Shown: positions 10,499 through 18,674 of the stretch, piece by piece
Numbering within the stretch: position 1 is the first letter of the stretch
Layout of the letters: each line of letters begins with the position of its first letter
NCBI GenBank assembly: GCA_029243485.1
Contig: JAQWRY010000073.1
Location: 83,468-147,467 of the forward strand
Reading direction: 5' to 3'
DNA length: 64,000 nt
DNA from: Candidatus Binatia bacterium
GTDB lineage: Bacteria; Desulfobacterota; Binatia; UBA12015
Translations under genes and position numbers: made by a program
The notes under the pieces: generated by a model
What the model saw: only the letters and a program-made list of their open reading frames with translations
What the model was told of the DNA's origin: nothing
Databases searched by the model: none

Positions 10499-11611
10499 TC
10501 AGCCGCCGACGTGCGCCGTCCGTGCCTTGGGTTGCGCGCTGCGCTGCGTGGCGGAGCTGCTTCGGTATCGCTGTGCGTAGAGCGCCGTCGTTTCCTTCAG
10601 GCGCTTCGCGATCTCGGCGCGGAGTTCGGGGGGCTGCACGACCTCGACCCACGGACTCGTCGACATGATCCAGTTCGAGAGCTCGGTCGTGCCGCGCACC
10701 TTGAGTTCCAGATGCGTCTTCCCGTCGGATCCGCGGAAGAACTTCTGCGTCGCGTGGAGTTGCCGGGCGCGCAGGTACGCTTCGGTCTCGGCGTTCTGGA
10801 TCGCCAATTCGACGCGGGTGGTCTCCCCGTCGACGATTCCGAACATGCCGTTGGTGTGGCGCGCGGGGTCGAAGCCCTTGGGGTAGTTGAAGTGTATCTT
10901 TAGCCCCTCGCCGTCGACCTTGGTCTCGACGGAGCGGATCCGATCGACGGCCAGCCAGACGGTCTTGCGGTATTGCGAGCTGCGGCCGAGGAGGTAGAGA
11001 CCTCCGCGGTGCTCGACGAGGGAGTAGGGGTCGAAGTCGTGGGTGCGGCCTTCGCCTACGACGCCGCCGTAATCGATCACGAGGCGCATCTGGTCGATCA
11101 GCGCGCGGAGGAGCAGATCGAGTTCGTCCTCCATAGTGGAGTAGCTCTTGGGCAGGTGTGCGAGGGCGAAGAACTTGCGGTCGGCGTTTTCCAGGCGGCG
11201 CCGCGCCGCGGCCGGAACCGTCTTCAGCATCTTGCCCCAGAGATCCTTGTTCACGGACTCGAAGACCGTTCCCTCGAGGACGCGGGCAAGGCGGAGCGTG
11301 AAGAAGAGCGCCAGGACTTCGTAGTCGGTCGTTGCGGGGCCGGTGTGCGTGTCGGCCAGCTTCACGAAACGTCGGTCGCCGCGTCGGACGACTTCGAGAA
11401 GAGGGCGCTCGCGCTGGTCGACGAGTTCACGACGGCATGCCTCGAGATAGCGGGCGAGCGTGCGTTCGGTGATCCGGAGATCCTCCTGGATGGCCTCGAA
11501 GCTCCAGCCATTCGGACGCTCGCGTAGTTCGTGAACGAGTCGGGCCAACCGGGTCGCTGCTCCGTAGGTTGGCTTGCGTCCCTGGGTGGTCCTTTTCTTC
11601 TGGCGTGGCAT
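10499..11611 (-). CDS. WYL-domain transcriptional regulator
   Basis: The start at 11611 is an ATG preceded by GGGGGAG; the upstream extension to 11740 is non-conserved in style and rejected. Residues about 10-75 form a winged helix-turn-helix (SFEAIQEDLRITERTLARYL). About 135-240 is the WYL domain (DYGGVVGEGRTHDFDPYSLV, then LYLLGRSSQYRKTVW), followed by a WCX C-terminal extension. WYL proteins sense nucleic acid or nucleotide ligands and often regulate DNA-damage or defence genes. The target is not evident. The basic tail ends AQPKARTAHVGG. The length is 370 residues. Confidence 0.9.
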   Translation of the reverse strand: MPRQKKRTTQGRKPTYGAATRLARLVHELRERPNGWSFEAIQEDLRITERTLARYLEACRRELVDQRERPLLEVVRRGDRRFVKLADTHTGPATTDYEVLALFFTLRLARVLEGTVFESVNKDLWGKMLKTVPAAARRRLENADRKFFALAHLPKSYSTMEDELDLLLRALIDQMRLVIDYGGVVGEGRTHDFDPYSLVEHRGGLYLLGRSSQYRKTVWLAVDRIRSVETKVDGEGLKIHFNYPKGFDPARHTNGMFGIVDGETTRVELAIQNAETEAYLRARQLHATQKFFRGSDGKTHLELKVRGTTELSNWIMSTSPWVEVVQPPELRAEIAKRLKETTALYAQRYRSSSATQRSAQPKARTAHVGG

Positions 11612-11997
11612 CACTCCCCCTTCGACAACGGGTGTCTCTGAAGAGCTACTAATAAGAGACCCTGCGGGATGCAGAAAGATGCCGAACCCGTGATTCGTCG
11701 TACGAACGTTCGAGATGTGGGCCGCGAACGGGAACGGCAAGTAGCGCTGGCCCCCTGCGGCTCGGCGGGCCCGACTCCGAGGCGTGGGCTGATGTGCACG
11801 ATCGGGACGCGGGAGCCACTACCGGTTCCGCCGAGGATCGCTCCGACCCGACAGCGACTCTCGTGCCCGGCCGAGATCAGCAGAAGTTCCCGTGCCCGTC
11901 GGAGATCAAGACGAACCTCCGAAGGCTCCCCCGCCGCCGCCGCGACAAGAGTGACGAACGTCTCTACTTCTGGGCTGGGAGTCCCTCGACGTTAGTT
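11612..11997. other. Intergenic region with no recognisable gene
   Basis: This 386-base stretch separates the starts and stops of two minus-strand genes. No frame gives a credible protein. It should contain the promoter of the WYL gene near 11612-11700, but I cannot point to clear -35/-10 boxes. The only structure seen is a short imperfect direct repeat at 11862-11908. Confidence 0.5.
11862..11908 (+). repeat. Imperfect 18-base direct repeat
   Basis: CGTGCCCGGCCGAGATCA at 11862-11879 recurs as CGTGCCCGTCGGAGATCA at 11891-11908, two mismatches apart and 29 bases in phase. It may be chance in GC-rich DNA or a small regulatory repeat. Confidence 0.3.
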
Positions 11998-12495
11998 CTA
12001 CGCCTGTTCGACGCGGTTGAGCTCTGGGTCGGCGCGCTCGGCGTGCTTCTGCGAGAGGAACAGGCGGTAGCGCGCGTAGGTCCTCGGCCGCTTGGCCTCG
12101 AGCCAGGTGAAGAACTGTTCCGAGGTGCGGAAGGAGAACTTCTCTGCCGGCTCGTCCTCAGCGGTGAGCTGCTTCTCGCAGTCGCGCCAGTCGAAGTCTT
12201 TGCAGATGGCGGGGCGGTGGTCGTAGATGCCGCAGAGTCCCTTGTCCGTGAGGTTCTCGCAGCGCGTTTCCATCTGCAGGTACCACGCGCCTTCCCAGTC
12301 GATGTAGACCGAGATGCCTGCGTGATAGAGGTACCAGGAGATGTGATCGTAGTCCTTCATCGTGGTGGGCTCGTCGATCTGGGTCGCGATGTAGGTGCAG
12401 CACTGAGAGCACGAGAAGCACGGATGGCCCGAGAGCTTCGTGAGCGTGGGAGGAGTCAGAGTCGGCTTCTTCGGGGTGCTGGACCGTTTGCTCAT
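11998..12495 (-). CDS. YkgJ-type cysteine-cluster protein
   Basis: The 165-residue soluble protein opens with a basic Ser/Thr/Pro segment, then has CFSCSQCC and spaced cysteines in RCENLTDKGLCGIYDHRP followed by AICKDFDW. This is the CxxCxxCC...C...C pattern of the YkgJ/Fe-S zinc-cluster family (UPF0153-like), thought to bind a metal or Fe-S cluster. The start at 12495 (MSKRSSTPKK) is preferred over one 36 bases further upstream because the added residues look like non-coding composition. The function is unknown. It lies alone between a WYL regulator and a sensor kinase. Confidence 0.82.
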   Translation of the reverse strand: MSKRSSTPKKPTLTPPTLTKLSGHPCFSCSQCCTYIATQIDEPTTMKDYDHISWYLYHAGISVYIDWEGAWYLQMETRCENLTDKGLCGIYDHRPAICKDFDWRDCEKQLTAEDEPAEKFSFRTSEQFFTWLEAKRPRTYARYRLFLSQKHAERADPELNRVEQA

Positions 12496-12830
12496 ACCCG
12501 GGCGATTAAGCCATGCGTGGCAGGGGAGCAAGGGTTGTCTGCTCCGTGCCCGCCGAATTCCCGGTCGTGCGGGGGCTAGGGCAGGCCGAGGCTGGCCGCG
12601 CTGCAGTCGGTGAAGGCGGACCGGGGCGTTCTTCGCCTGGAACCGATCGGCTTCGTCGCGCAGGATCAGAGAGGTGCTGGGGCTGAAGAGTGCACAGCTC
12701 CGCTGCTGTCCCGCGAGGATCCGGATGGCGACCCGGCCCTGTGCGCCGGTCAGGGCGAGTGTCGTGGCGAGATCACGGCCTCCGAGGTTGTCAGGCCCCC
12801 AAAACGAGCGGCAAGCGAGAAAGCGGCCGG
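12496..12830. other. Intergenic region, possibly a minus-strand gene remnant
   Basis: These 335 bases carry no intact gene. On the minus strand around 12590-12790 a protein-like stretch without signal or start can be read (GAQGRVAIRILAGQQRSC, then LILRDEADRFQAKNAPVR), and a different frame ends TDCSAASLGLP-stop. This could be the eroded C-terminus of an unknown exported protein, but I cannot assign it to a family. Confidence 0.3.
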
Positions 12831-13943
12831 CTACCCCTCGTCGTCAGCGATGCCACCCGCATCGAGCGCGCGATCGGGGACGCGGAGCGTGATGTGGGTT
12901 CCTTCCCCCGGATTGCTGCGGATCTCAGGAAGATAGCTGCCTCCGTAGAGGTGCGTCAGCCGGTCACTCACGTTCCGGAGCCCGACGCCGGTCGCCCCGG
13001 TCGGTCTGTGGCCATCGGTGACCATTCCGACCCCGGAATCCTGGATGTTGAGCACGAGCTCCCGGCCCTCGACGCGCGCGCGGACGAAGATGTCGCCACC
13101 CCCGACCTTGTTGGAGATTCCGTGGCGCACGGCATTCTCGACCAGCGGTTGGACGATGAGGGTGGGCACGATCCAGCGCTGGGCGTCCTGGGCTATGTCG
13201 AACTCCACGCGAAGCTGGTCCCCGAAGCGTGCCCGTTCGATGTCGAGGTATCCGTCGGCGATCTCGAGCTCGTCGGCGAGGGGGACGAACGTGCGGTCTT
13301 TGCTCTGTAGGAGGTAGCGAAAGATCTCTGCGAGTCGTTGCACGCACTCTTCGGCGCGAACGGGGTCGACCGTGATGAGGTGCGCGATCGAGTTCAGGCT
13401 GTTGAACAGGAAGTGTGGGTTGATCTGCGCGTGCAATGCCTGAAGCTGCGCGGAGGCCGCAAGCTCGTCGGCTTTTTCCGCGCGTGCTTCGAGGGCGCGC
13501 ATCGGCTGCCACGCCTGATCGAACATCGATACGGCCAACGCTGCGGTCGGCAGGATTGGAAGAGCGAAGTACGGCCAGGCGCCTTCGGCGACGTGCCGGC
13601 CGGACGCGTCCTGCGAGAGCATCCAGATTCCGAACCGGGCCAACAATACGGCGTTTACGACGAGGAACGACGTGCAAGTCATTCCCAGGATCGCGGCGAT
13701 GGTCTGGCCGATGAGAGTCCGCCACCTTGACGGGGTTCGGATGCGCGGCAGCACGAACCTGAACAGTAAGATGTAAGCCGGCGCGTAGGCGACCGCTCCG
13801 AGAGTGATCTCAAGAGACAGGCTCCAATTGTCCTGTGAGACCCCGGCGATCAACCCGAGGAGCATGCCCGTCGCGATTGACGACCACAGCATGAGCCTCA
13901 CCTGTCGCCACAGGACGCTGCGTTGCGAGGGGGCCGCTTCCAC
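12831..13943 (-). CDS. LytS-type sensor histidine kinase (His_kinase family)
   Basis: From GTG 13943 the 370-residue protein has four or five hydrophobic segments (about residues 18-150). A dimerisation/phospho-acceptor helix follows, carrying QINPHFLFNSLNSIAHLI, then the ATP-binding lid with LVENAVRHGI (N box) and DSGVGM (G1). This is the short LytS/YehU kinase class, which normally pairs with a LytTR response regulator. No response regulator lies next to it, so it is an orphan in this window. The open frame continues to 15644, but that upstream part overlaps two other genes and is a shadow. Confidence 0.88.
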   Translation of the reverse strand: MEAAPSQRSVLWRQVRLMLWSSIATGMLLGLIAGVSQDNWSLSLEITLGAVAYAPAYILLFRFVLPRIRTPSRWRTLIGQTIAAILGMTCTSFLVVNAVLLARFGIWMLSQDASGRHVAEGAWPYFALPILPTAALAVSMFDQAWQPMRALEARAEKADELAASAQLQALHAQINPHFLFNSLNSIAHLITVDPVRAEECVQRLAEIFRYLLQSKDRTFVPLADELEIADGYLDIERARFGDQLRVEFDIAQDAQRWIVPTLIVQPLVENAVRHGISNKVGGGDIFVRARVEGRELVLNIQDSGVGMVTDGHRPTGATGVGLRNVSDRLTHLYGGSYLPEIRSNPGEGTHITLRVPDRALDAGGIADDEG

Positions 13944-13960
13944 GAGGGAGATCCTACACC

Positions 13961-14806
13961 TTAACCTGCGAGCGATGAAGTCGTCGTGGCGGTTGCCATG
14001 AGGGTCCGGGTTTCGACGTCGAGGATTTCCACCCGGTGCAGGGCCGTGCCGTTCCCTTCGCGGAGAAGCTCGCAGCGGGTCCGGTAGGGCCCCTTGCCCT
14101 GGGCCAGGTAGTGGACGGACAGGTCGGTGGCGATCGCCGGCTCGCCGAGGAGGGCGCCCGTGGCGGCCTCGCAGGCGGCCTGGGCGAGAGTGGCCGTGAT
14201 TCCGCCCTGGAGCGAGCCGAAGCTGTTCTTCGCGAAGTCGCTCGCGGGCAGCTCCACGATGCCGGCCGCGGCGTCGGTCGTCTGCAGCCCGAGTTCGGTC
14301 AGGAACGGGCTGCGCAGCCCGGAGTCGGGGCGCGCGAAGTCGACTCGGGTCTCCTCGGTCGGCTCGCTCGGGTGCTCGAGTTCCGAGGTGAGGTCGGGGC
14401 GACTGATGCGCACGAACGTCATGGTCGAGTGGGCGAGCGCGACACCCTCCGCGGTCCGCGACTCTTCTTCCGAGCCATAGCCGCGGACGGTGACCTCGAA
14501 CACGGCGGTGGTGCGTCCGCTTCGCAGAAGAGTGGGCTCGGCCACGGCCAGCTCGACCGGTTCCCGTTCCTGCGCGTGGATCTCGAGTTCGGCCGTGGCG
14601 AGCCAGTCCGGCGCGATCGTGCGCATCGCGACTCCGGCGGCGGCAAGGTCGACGGCCACGGCTAGGGCACCCAGGGAAACGGCACCCGACGCGCTTCGAA
14701 GCTCCCGAGGCGTGGGCATGAGAACGCGGTCGGACCGGTCCGGGGTCCGGATCATGCTGAACGCGAGACCTCGCAGGAGGTGCCGGTCGGGTGGGTACGC
14801 AGGCAT
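13961..14806 (-). CDS. Tandem hotdog thioesterase-like protein
   Basis: The 281-residue protein shows two hotdog repeats. The first (about residues 25-135) contains SASGAVSLGALAVAVDLAAA; the second (about 165-278) contains SFGSLQGGITATLAQAACEA and TDLSVHYLAQGKG, the PaaI-like HGG-region equivalent with Q-G-G. Double-hotdog proteins act on acyl-CoA or acyl carrier substrates. The first half appears to lack the canonical catalytic residues. It lies 17 bases upstream (in transcription order) of the sensor kinase and may be co-transcribed with it. Confidence 0.75.
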   Translation of the reverse strand: MPAYPPDRHLLRGLAFSMIRTPDRSDRVLMPTPRELRSASGAVSLGALAVAVDLAAAGVAMRTIAPDWLATAELEIHAQEREPVELAVAEPTLLRSGRTTAVFEVTVRGYGSEEESRTAEGVALAHSTMTFVRISRPDLTSELEHPSEPTEETRVDFARPDSGLRSPFLTELGLQTTDAAAGIVELPASDFAKNSFGSLQGGITATLAQAACEAATGALLGEPAIATDLSVHYLAQGKGPYRTRCELLREGNGTALHRVEILDVETRTLMATATTTSSLAG

Positions 14807-14854
14807 ACTGGTGATGGGTAGCGACTCGCCGGGAGCGACGCGACTGTGACGTCC

Positions 14855-15829
14855 TCAGGTATCCTCGTCGTCGCGTCCCGCCGCGATCTCCGCGCGCAGC
14901 GCGGCGAGATCCCCCAGGTAGAAGAACGACACCGGCACGCGCATCAGGATGAACACGAACGAGAGCAGGAATCCGAGCGCCAGGAGTTCCGCCTCGGGCG
15001 CGAATGAGCGGTAGAAGTAGACGACGGCCGCCTGTTGCGTTCCGAGGCCGGCGGGTGTGATCGGAAGCGTCCCGATGAGCAGGACGGGAGGCACCGTCGC
15101 CACGAGGTGGAACCAGGGAACGTCCGCTCCGAACGCAGGAAGCGCGAGTGCGAAGAAGAGAACGAACACGGAGAAGTAGGTCCCGCGCAGGCCGAGAACG
15201 ATGAACACGTCGCGCCACGTTGCGAGCCGGTGCGAGTGGAAGACGCGCAATTCGAGGATGCCGCGGAGCCACGCCCATCCCGGCTTCCAGCCGGAGATGA
15301 AGACCGTGAGGATCGCGAGCGGAACCGCGAGCACGAACACCATCGCGATTCGGATCGATTCGAGTCCCGGATCGGCGGGCAGCAGAAGGCTCCCGAAGAG
15401 GACGAGCCCGGCCAGGATCACGAGGTCGATCAAGTTGTACAAGAGCATCGTGCTGAGCGCCTCGATGAACGGGACGCCCTTGGCGTGTCGCATGTGCAGA
15501 ATGATGCCGCCGGTGCCGAGGTTCCAGTTCAGCACGGCGAGGAGATACGTTAGCGCGCGGACGGAGCGCGCTTCCCGTGGGGGCAGCGGCGCGTTGAAGC
15601 GAGTGTAGATGTAGGACAGCGCGAACGAGTCGATCCAGAACCACACCACGACGCAGAGTACGGCGGCCGGAAGGAGCAGGCTCAGGTCGGCGCGGCCGAA
15701 GGCGGCGATCGCCTCATCGAGCGGGATCTGCTGCAGGAGGTACCAGAGGACGAAGGCGGCGAGAGCCCAAGGGAGGACGCGCGTCGCGAAACCCGTCCAA
15801 TCGGCCTTCGCCGGGGCGCGCTTGCTCAC
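14855..15829 (-). CDS. Flippase-like integral membrane protein (UPF0104 / LPG-synthase TM family)
   Basis: From GTG 15829 (VSKRAPAKADWTGF) the 324-residue product contains about eight transmembrane helices. The pattern of the lysylphosphatidylglycerol synthase transmembrane (AglD/MprF-N) family is visible in TYLLAVLNWNLGTGGIIL and GTLPITPAGLGTQQAAVVYF (the LPITPAGLGxxE-type motif). Members are thought to move lipid-linked substrates across the inner membrane. The upstream extension to 16099 overlaps the divergent MerR promoter and is rejected. The acidic C-terminus ends GRDDEDT. Confidence 0.8.
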   Translation of the reverse strand: MSKRAPAKADWTGFATRVLPWALAAFVLWYLLQQIPLDEAIAAFGRADLSLLLPAAVLCVVVWFWIDSFALSYIYTRFNAPLPPREARSVRALTYLLAVLNWNLGTGGIILHMRHAKGVPFIEALSTMLLYNLIDLVILAGLVLFGSLLLPADPGLESIRIAMVFVLAVPLAILTVFISGWKPGWAWLRGILELRVFHSHRLATWRDVFIVLGLRGTYFSVFVLFFALALPAFGADVPWFHLVATVPPVLLIGTLPITPAGLGTQQAAVVYFYRSFAPEAELLALGFLLSFVFILMRVPVSFFYLGDLAALRAEIAAGRDDEDT

Positions 15830-15911
15830 CCGTGGAAGTGTCGTCGCACGGTCGGCGGTTCGCAACCGGGCAGGGGGTAGTAGCGGGCCTACTATTCCGC
15901 ATGACGAACCG

Positions 15912-15929
15912 TGAGAGTTGACACACTCA
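15912..15929 (+). promoter_or_regulatory. Imperfect dyad overlapping a -35-like TTGACA before merR
   Basis: TGAGAGT (15912-15918) and ACACTCA (15923-15929) form a 6-of-7 dyad with a 4-base centre, and TTGACA occupies 15918-15923. It lies 24-41 bases upstream of the MerR start and between divergent genes, so it is a candidate operator or autoregulatory site. I see no good -10 box at normal spacing. Confidence 0.35.
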
Positions 15930-15952
15930 GAGTGAATGCTCACACAGTAGGT

Positions 15953-16702
15953 ATGACTTACGGCGTGGAAGAGCTGGCACGCGAGGCGGGGCTGAGCATC
16001 GATACGATCCGCTTCTACCAGGCGCAGGGTATTCTCGACCGACCCAAGCGGGTGGGGCGGAAGGCTTCGTACGGCGAGCGCCATCTCAGTCGGCTGCACC
16101 GGATTTGCGATCTAAAAGCGCGCGGGCTGACTCTCGCAGGGATCAAGCGCGTCGTCGGGCCCGGGAAGTCCCGTTCCGACTCTGCGCTCATCGGAGCCCT
16201 TACCGAGGGGCGTGGGGCGCGGCGCTTCGATCGCGCGGGCCTCGCCAAGGAGACCGGCGTGCCCGAGGCGCTCATCGAAGCGGTGGAACGCTCGGGCCTC
16301 GTCGAGCCGCTGCGCGACGGTGGCGGTGCCGCGTACGACGAAGCCGATGTCGAACTCGCGCGCGCCGCGCTCGCCGTCTTGAAGGAAGGCCTACCCCTGC
16401 AGGAGTTGCTCGGGCTGGCAAACGATCACGCGGGCAACATTCGTGAGATCGCGGATCGCGCTGCATCGCTCTTCGACACGCATGTGCGACACGATGGTTC
16501 CGGGGGCCAAGTCGATCCGGAAGAAGTCGTGGACGCGTTTCGCCGTCTGCTCCCGGCAGTGACGTCGCTCGTGGCGCATCACTTCCAGAGGACGCTCGTC
16601 TGTCGTGCGCTCGAACGTCTCGAGAAACACGGCGATGCGTCTGGCCTCGAGCAGGCGCTCGAAGCCTCACAGTCCACCCGGTTGGCGATCCGATGGAACT
16701 GA
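15953..16702 (+). CDS. MerR-family transcriptional regulator heading the menaquinone operon
   Basis: ATG 15953 begins MTYGVEELAREAGLSIDTIR, the MerR winged helix (residues 1-70, with IRFYQAQGILDRPKR). An uncommon effector region follows with PEALIEAVERSGLVEPL and a helical C-terminus (HHFQRTLVCRALERLEKHG). There are no metal-binding cysteines at the dimer helix, so a metal sensor is unlikely. The length is 249 residues. Its stop overlaps the next gene by 10 bases, placing it in the same transcript as menG-menE. By position it probably regulates quinone genes or itself; that is inference. Confidence 0.85.
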   Translation: MTYGVEELAREAGLSIDTIRFYQAQGILDRPKRVGRKASYGERHLSRLHRICDLKARGLTLAGIKRVVGPGKSRSDSALIGALTEGRGARRFDRAGLAKETGVPEALIEAVERSGLVEPLRDGGGAAYDEADVELARAALAVLKEGLPLQELLGLANDHAGNIREIADRAASLFDTHVRHDGSGGQVDPEEVVDAFRRLLPAVTSLVAHHFQRTLVCRALERLEKHGDASGLEQALEASQSTRLAIRWN

Positions 16703-17406
16703 ACGCACATCGCGATCCACTTCCCGCTCCGGGCGAGAAGGCCGCAGCGGTCCGCGACATGTTCGATCGAATCGCACCCGGGTACGACCGCATGAACGGA
16801 CTGATGACCGCTGGGTTCGACCGCGCCTGGCGTCGCGCGGTCCTGGACATCGCCGCGGTGGGGAACGGGGACCTCTTGGTCGACGTGGCGTGTGGTACCG
16901 GCGATCTCGGTCTCCTCGCCAGGCGAGACGGGGCTTCGGTCGCGGCGGTCGACTTCTCTGGGCCGATGCTCGGGATCGCAGCGGAGCGGGGCCTCGAGGG
17001 ACGGTTGTCACGGGCGGATGCGCTCGCGCTGCCGGTGGCGAACGGCTGTGCGGACGCCGTCACGTGTGGCTTTGCGCTTCGGAACTTCGTTTCGATTCCG
17101 CCGTTCCTCGCCGAGGCTGCACGGATTTTGAAGCCAGGCGGTCGGATCGTCGTTCTGGAGGTCGCGACACCGACGAACCCGCTGATCCGATTCTGCCACC
17201 AGATCTATTTCAATCGCGTCGTCCCCTTCCTCGGCGCGCTCTTGGCGGAACGCGAAGCCTACACCTATCTTCCACATTCGGTGGTGTACCTGCCGACGAC
17301 CGCCGAGCTTCTCGAGATGCTCGATGCCGCCGGGTTTGAACGGACCGGCGCGCGGAAGCTCGGATCGGGTGGAATCCAACTGGTGCACGGAAGGCGCCGG
17401 TCATGA
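16693..17406 (+). CDS. menG: Demethylmenaquinone methyltransferase (UbiE/MenG)
   Basis: The 237-residue class I SAM methyltransferase shows the UbiE signature YDRMNGLMTAGFDRAWRR near residue 32, SAM motif I DVACGTGDLGLLA, and NFVSIPPFLAEAARILKPGG. The C-terminal part YTYLPHSVVYLPTTAELLEM matches the second UbiE signature. It performs the last step of menaquinone synthesis, C-methylation of demethylmenaquinone. It overlaps merR by 10 bases and menF by 4 bases (ATGA). Confidence 0.93.
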   Translation: MELNAHRDPLPAPGEKAAAVRDMFDRIAPGYDRMNGLMTAGFDRAWRRAVLDIAAVGNGDLLVDVACGTGDLGLLARRDGASVAAVDFSGPMLGIAAERGLEGRLSRADALALPVANGCADAVTCGFALRNFVSIPPFLAEAARILKPGGRIVVLEVATPTNPLIRFCHQIYFNRVVPFLGALLAEREAYTYLPHSVVYLPTTAELLEMLDAAGFERTGARKLGSGGIQLVHGRRRS

Positions 17407-18674
17407 CCGCTGCGATCCCGGCGGGCTTGATCCGAGAGCCGCGGTTCCTCTGTGTGGGCGAACGCGTGCTGGACCGCGCGATGGATCCCCTCGACTTCCT
17501 CACCTGCGTCGGCGACGAGCGAGCCTTCTACTTCGAGCGCCCGGCCGACGGAGTGTCGATCGCGGCGGCCGGCGTGGTGCCCGGCATCGAAGAGCCCGAT
17601 CGTGGACAAGAGCCTGCGGGGCTGCGGGTCGGCGGATTCGCCTTCGACCGATCGCGCGCGCCGGACGGGCAGTGGTCGGGGTTTCCGGATGCGTCGTGGT
17701 CCGTGCCGCGTGTCGCGCTTCTGAACCGCGACGGGGAATCCGTGCTTCGGGTAGCGGCAACGGCCGACGAAGGAGGCGGTGCGCGAGTCGAAGCGGGTCT
17801 CGATGAGGTGGTCCGCCGGCTCGGGCGCCCGACTTCGGCTCCCGAGTCCGAGGGGGTGGCCCACTATCAGATGGAGGCGCTCGGGTCTGTGGCGCATTGG
17901 AAGGCGGCGGTCGAGGCAACGCTCGCCGACATCGCTGCGGGCCGGCTCTCGAAGCTGGTCCTCGCCCGCGCGGCGCGCATCACGGCAGACGTGCCATGGC
18001 GTCGCTTCCGCATTGCTCGTCGCCTGCGCGCGGCGCATCCTGGTGCGACTGTCTTCGCGGTCACCTTCGGTACGCGAACGCTCGTCGGTGCGACCCCCGA
18101 GAGACTTGCTCGTCTCGACGACCGACGTCTCACGACCGCGGCCGTCGCGGGTACGGCGCCGCCGGCGCCGATCGGTGGGGAGGAGGATCGCGCCTTCCTT
18201 GCGGATCAAAAGGAGCGCCGCGAACACGCTGTCGTCGTAGACGAGCTTCAGAGGCGGCTTGCGCCTCTTACCACGGACTTGGTCGTCCCGGAGGCGCCCG
18301 CCATCTTGACGACGCCCGCCCTCCGTCACCTGCACACGCCGATCTCGGCGGAACTCCGCGCCGGCCGTGGGCTCCTCGATGTTTGTGGCGAGCTGCATCC
18401 GAGTCCCGCCGTCTGTGGTCTCCCTGTAGATTTCGCGAAGGAGGCTCTGCGCGAGCGCGAGCAGATCGACCGCGGTTGGTACGCGGGCGGAATCGGGTGG
18501 CTCGACGAAGGCGACGGGGAAGTCGTCGTGCCGCTTCGCGCCGCGCTACTCGATGGTCGCGTTGCCACGCTTTACGCGGGCGCGGGCATCGTCGAGGGCT
18601 CGCGGTGGGAGGCGGAGCTCGAGGAGACGCGACTCAAGATGCGCGTCATGCAGGCCGCTCTCCTGGAACTCTGA
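17403..18674 (+). CDS. menF: Isochorismate synthase MenF
   Basis: This is a chorismate-binding enzyme of 423 residues. The C-terminal half carries LSKLVLARAARI, TPERLARL, AAVAGTAPPAP and the family element ELHPSPAVCGLPVDFAKEAL, followed by RGWYAGGIGWLDEGDGEVVV. These correspond to the Mg-binding Glu and substrate residues of isochorismate synthases. It converts chorismate to isochorismate, the first committed step of the pathway. The start ATG 17403 overlaps the menG stop (ATGA) and the stop overlaps the menD start (TGATG). Confidence 0.93.
   Translation: MTAAIPAGLIREPRFLCVGERVLDRAMDPLDFLTCVGDERAFYFERPADGVSIAAAGVVPGIEEPDRGQEPAGLRVGGFAFDRSRAPDGQWSGFPDASWSVPRVALLNRDGESVLRVAATADEGGGARVEAGLDEVVRRLGRPTSAPESEGVAHYQMEALGSVAHWKAAVEATLADIAAGRLSKLVLARAARITADVPWRRFRIARRLRAAHPGATVFAVTFGTRTLVGATPERLARLDDRRLTTAAVAGTAPPAPIGGEEDRAFLADQKERREHAVVVDELQRRLAPLTTDLVVPEAPAILTTPALRHLHTPISAELRAGRGLLDVCGELHPSPAVCGLPVDFAKEALREREQIDRGWYAGGIGWLDEGDGEVVVPLRAALLDGRVATLYAGAGIVEGSRWEAELEETRLKMRVMQAALLEL

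Noticed and set aside
12831..15644. 937-codon open frame covering the kinase and two more genes
   Set aside because: Only the part from 13943 down shows kinase motifs; the upstream half is Arg/Pro/Ala-rich antisense-like text overlapping the thioesterase and flippase genes on the same strand.
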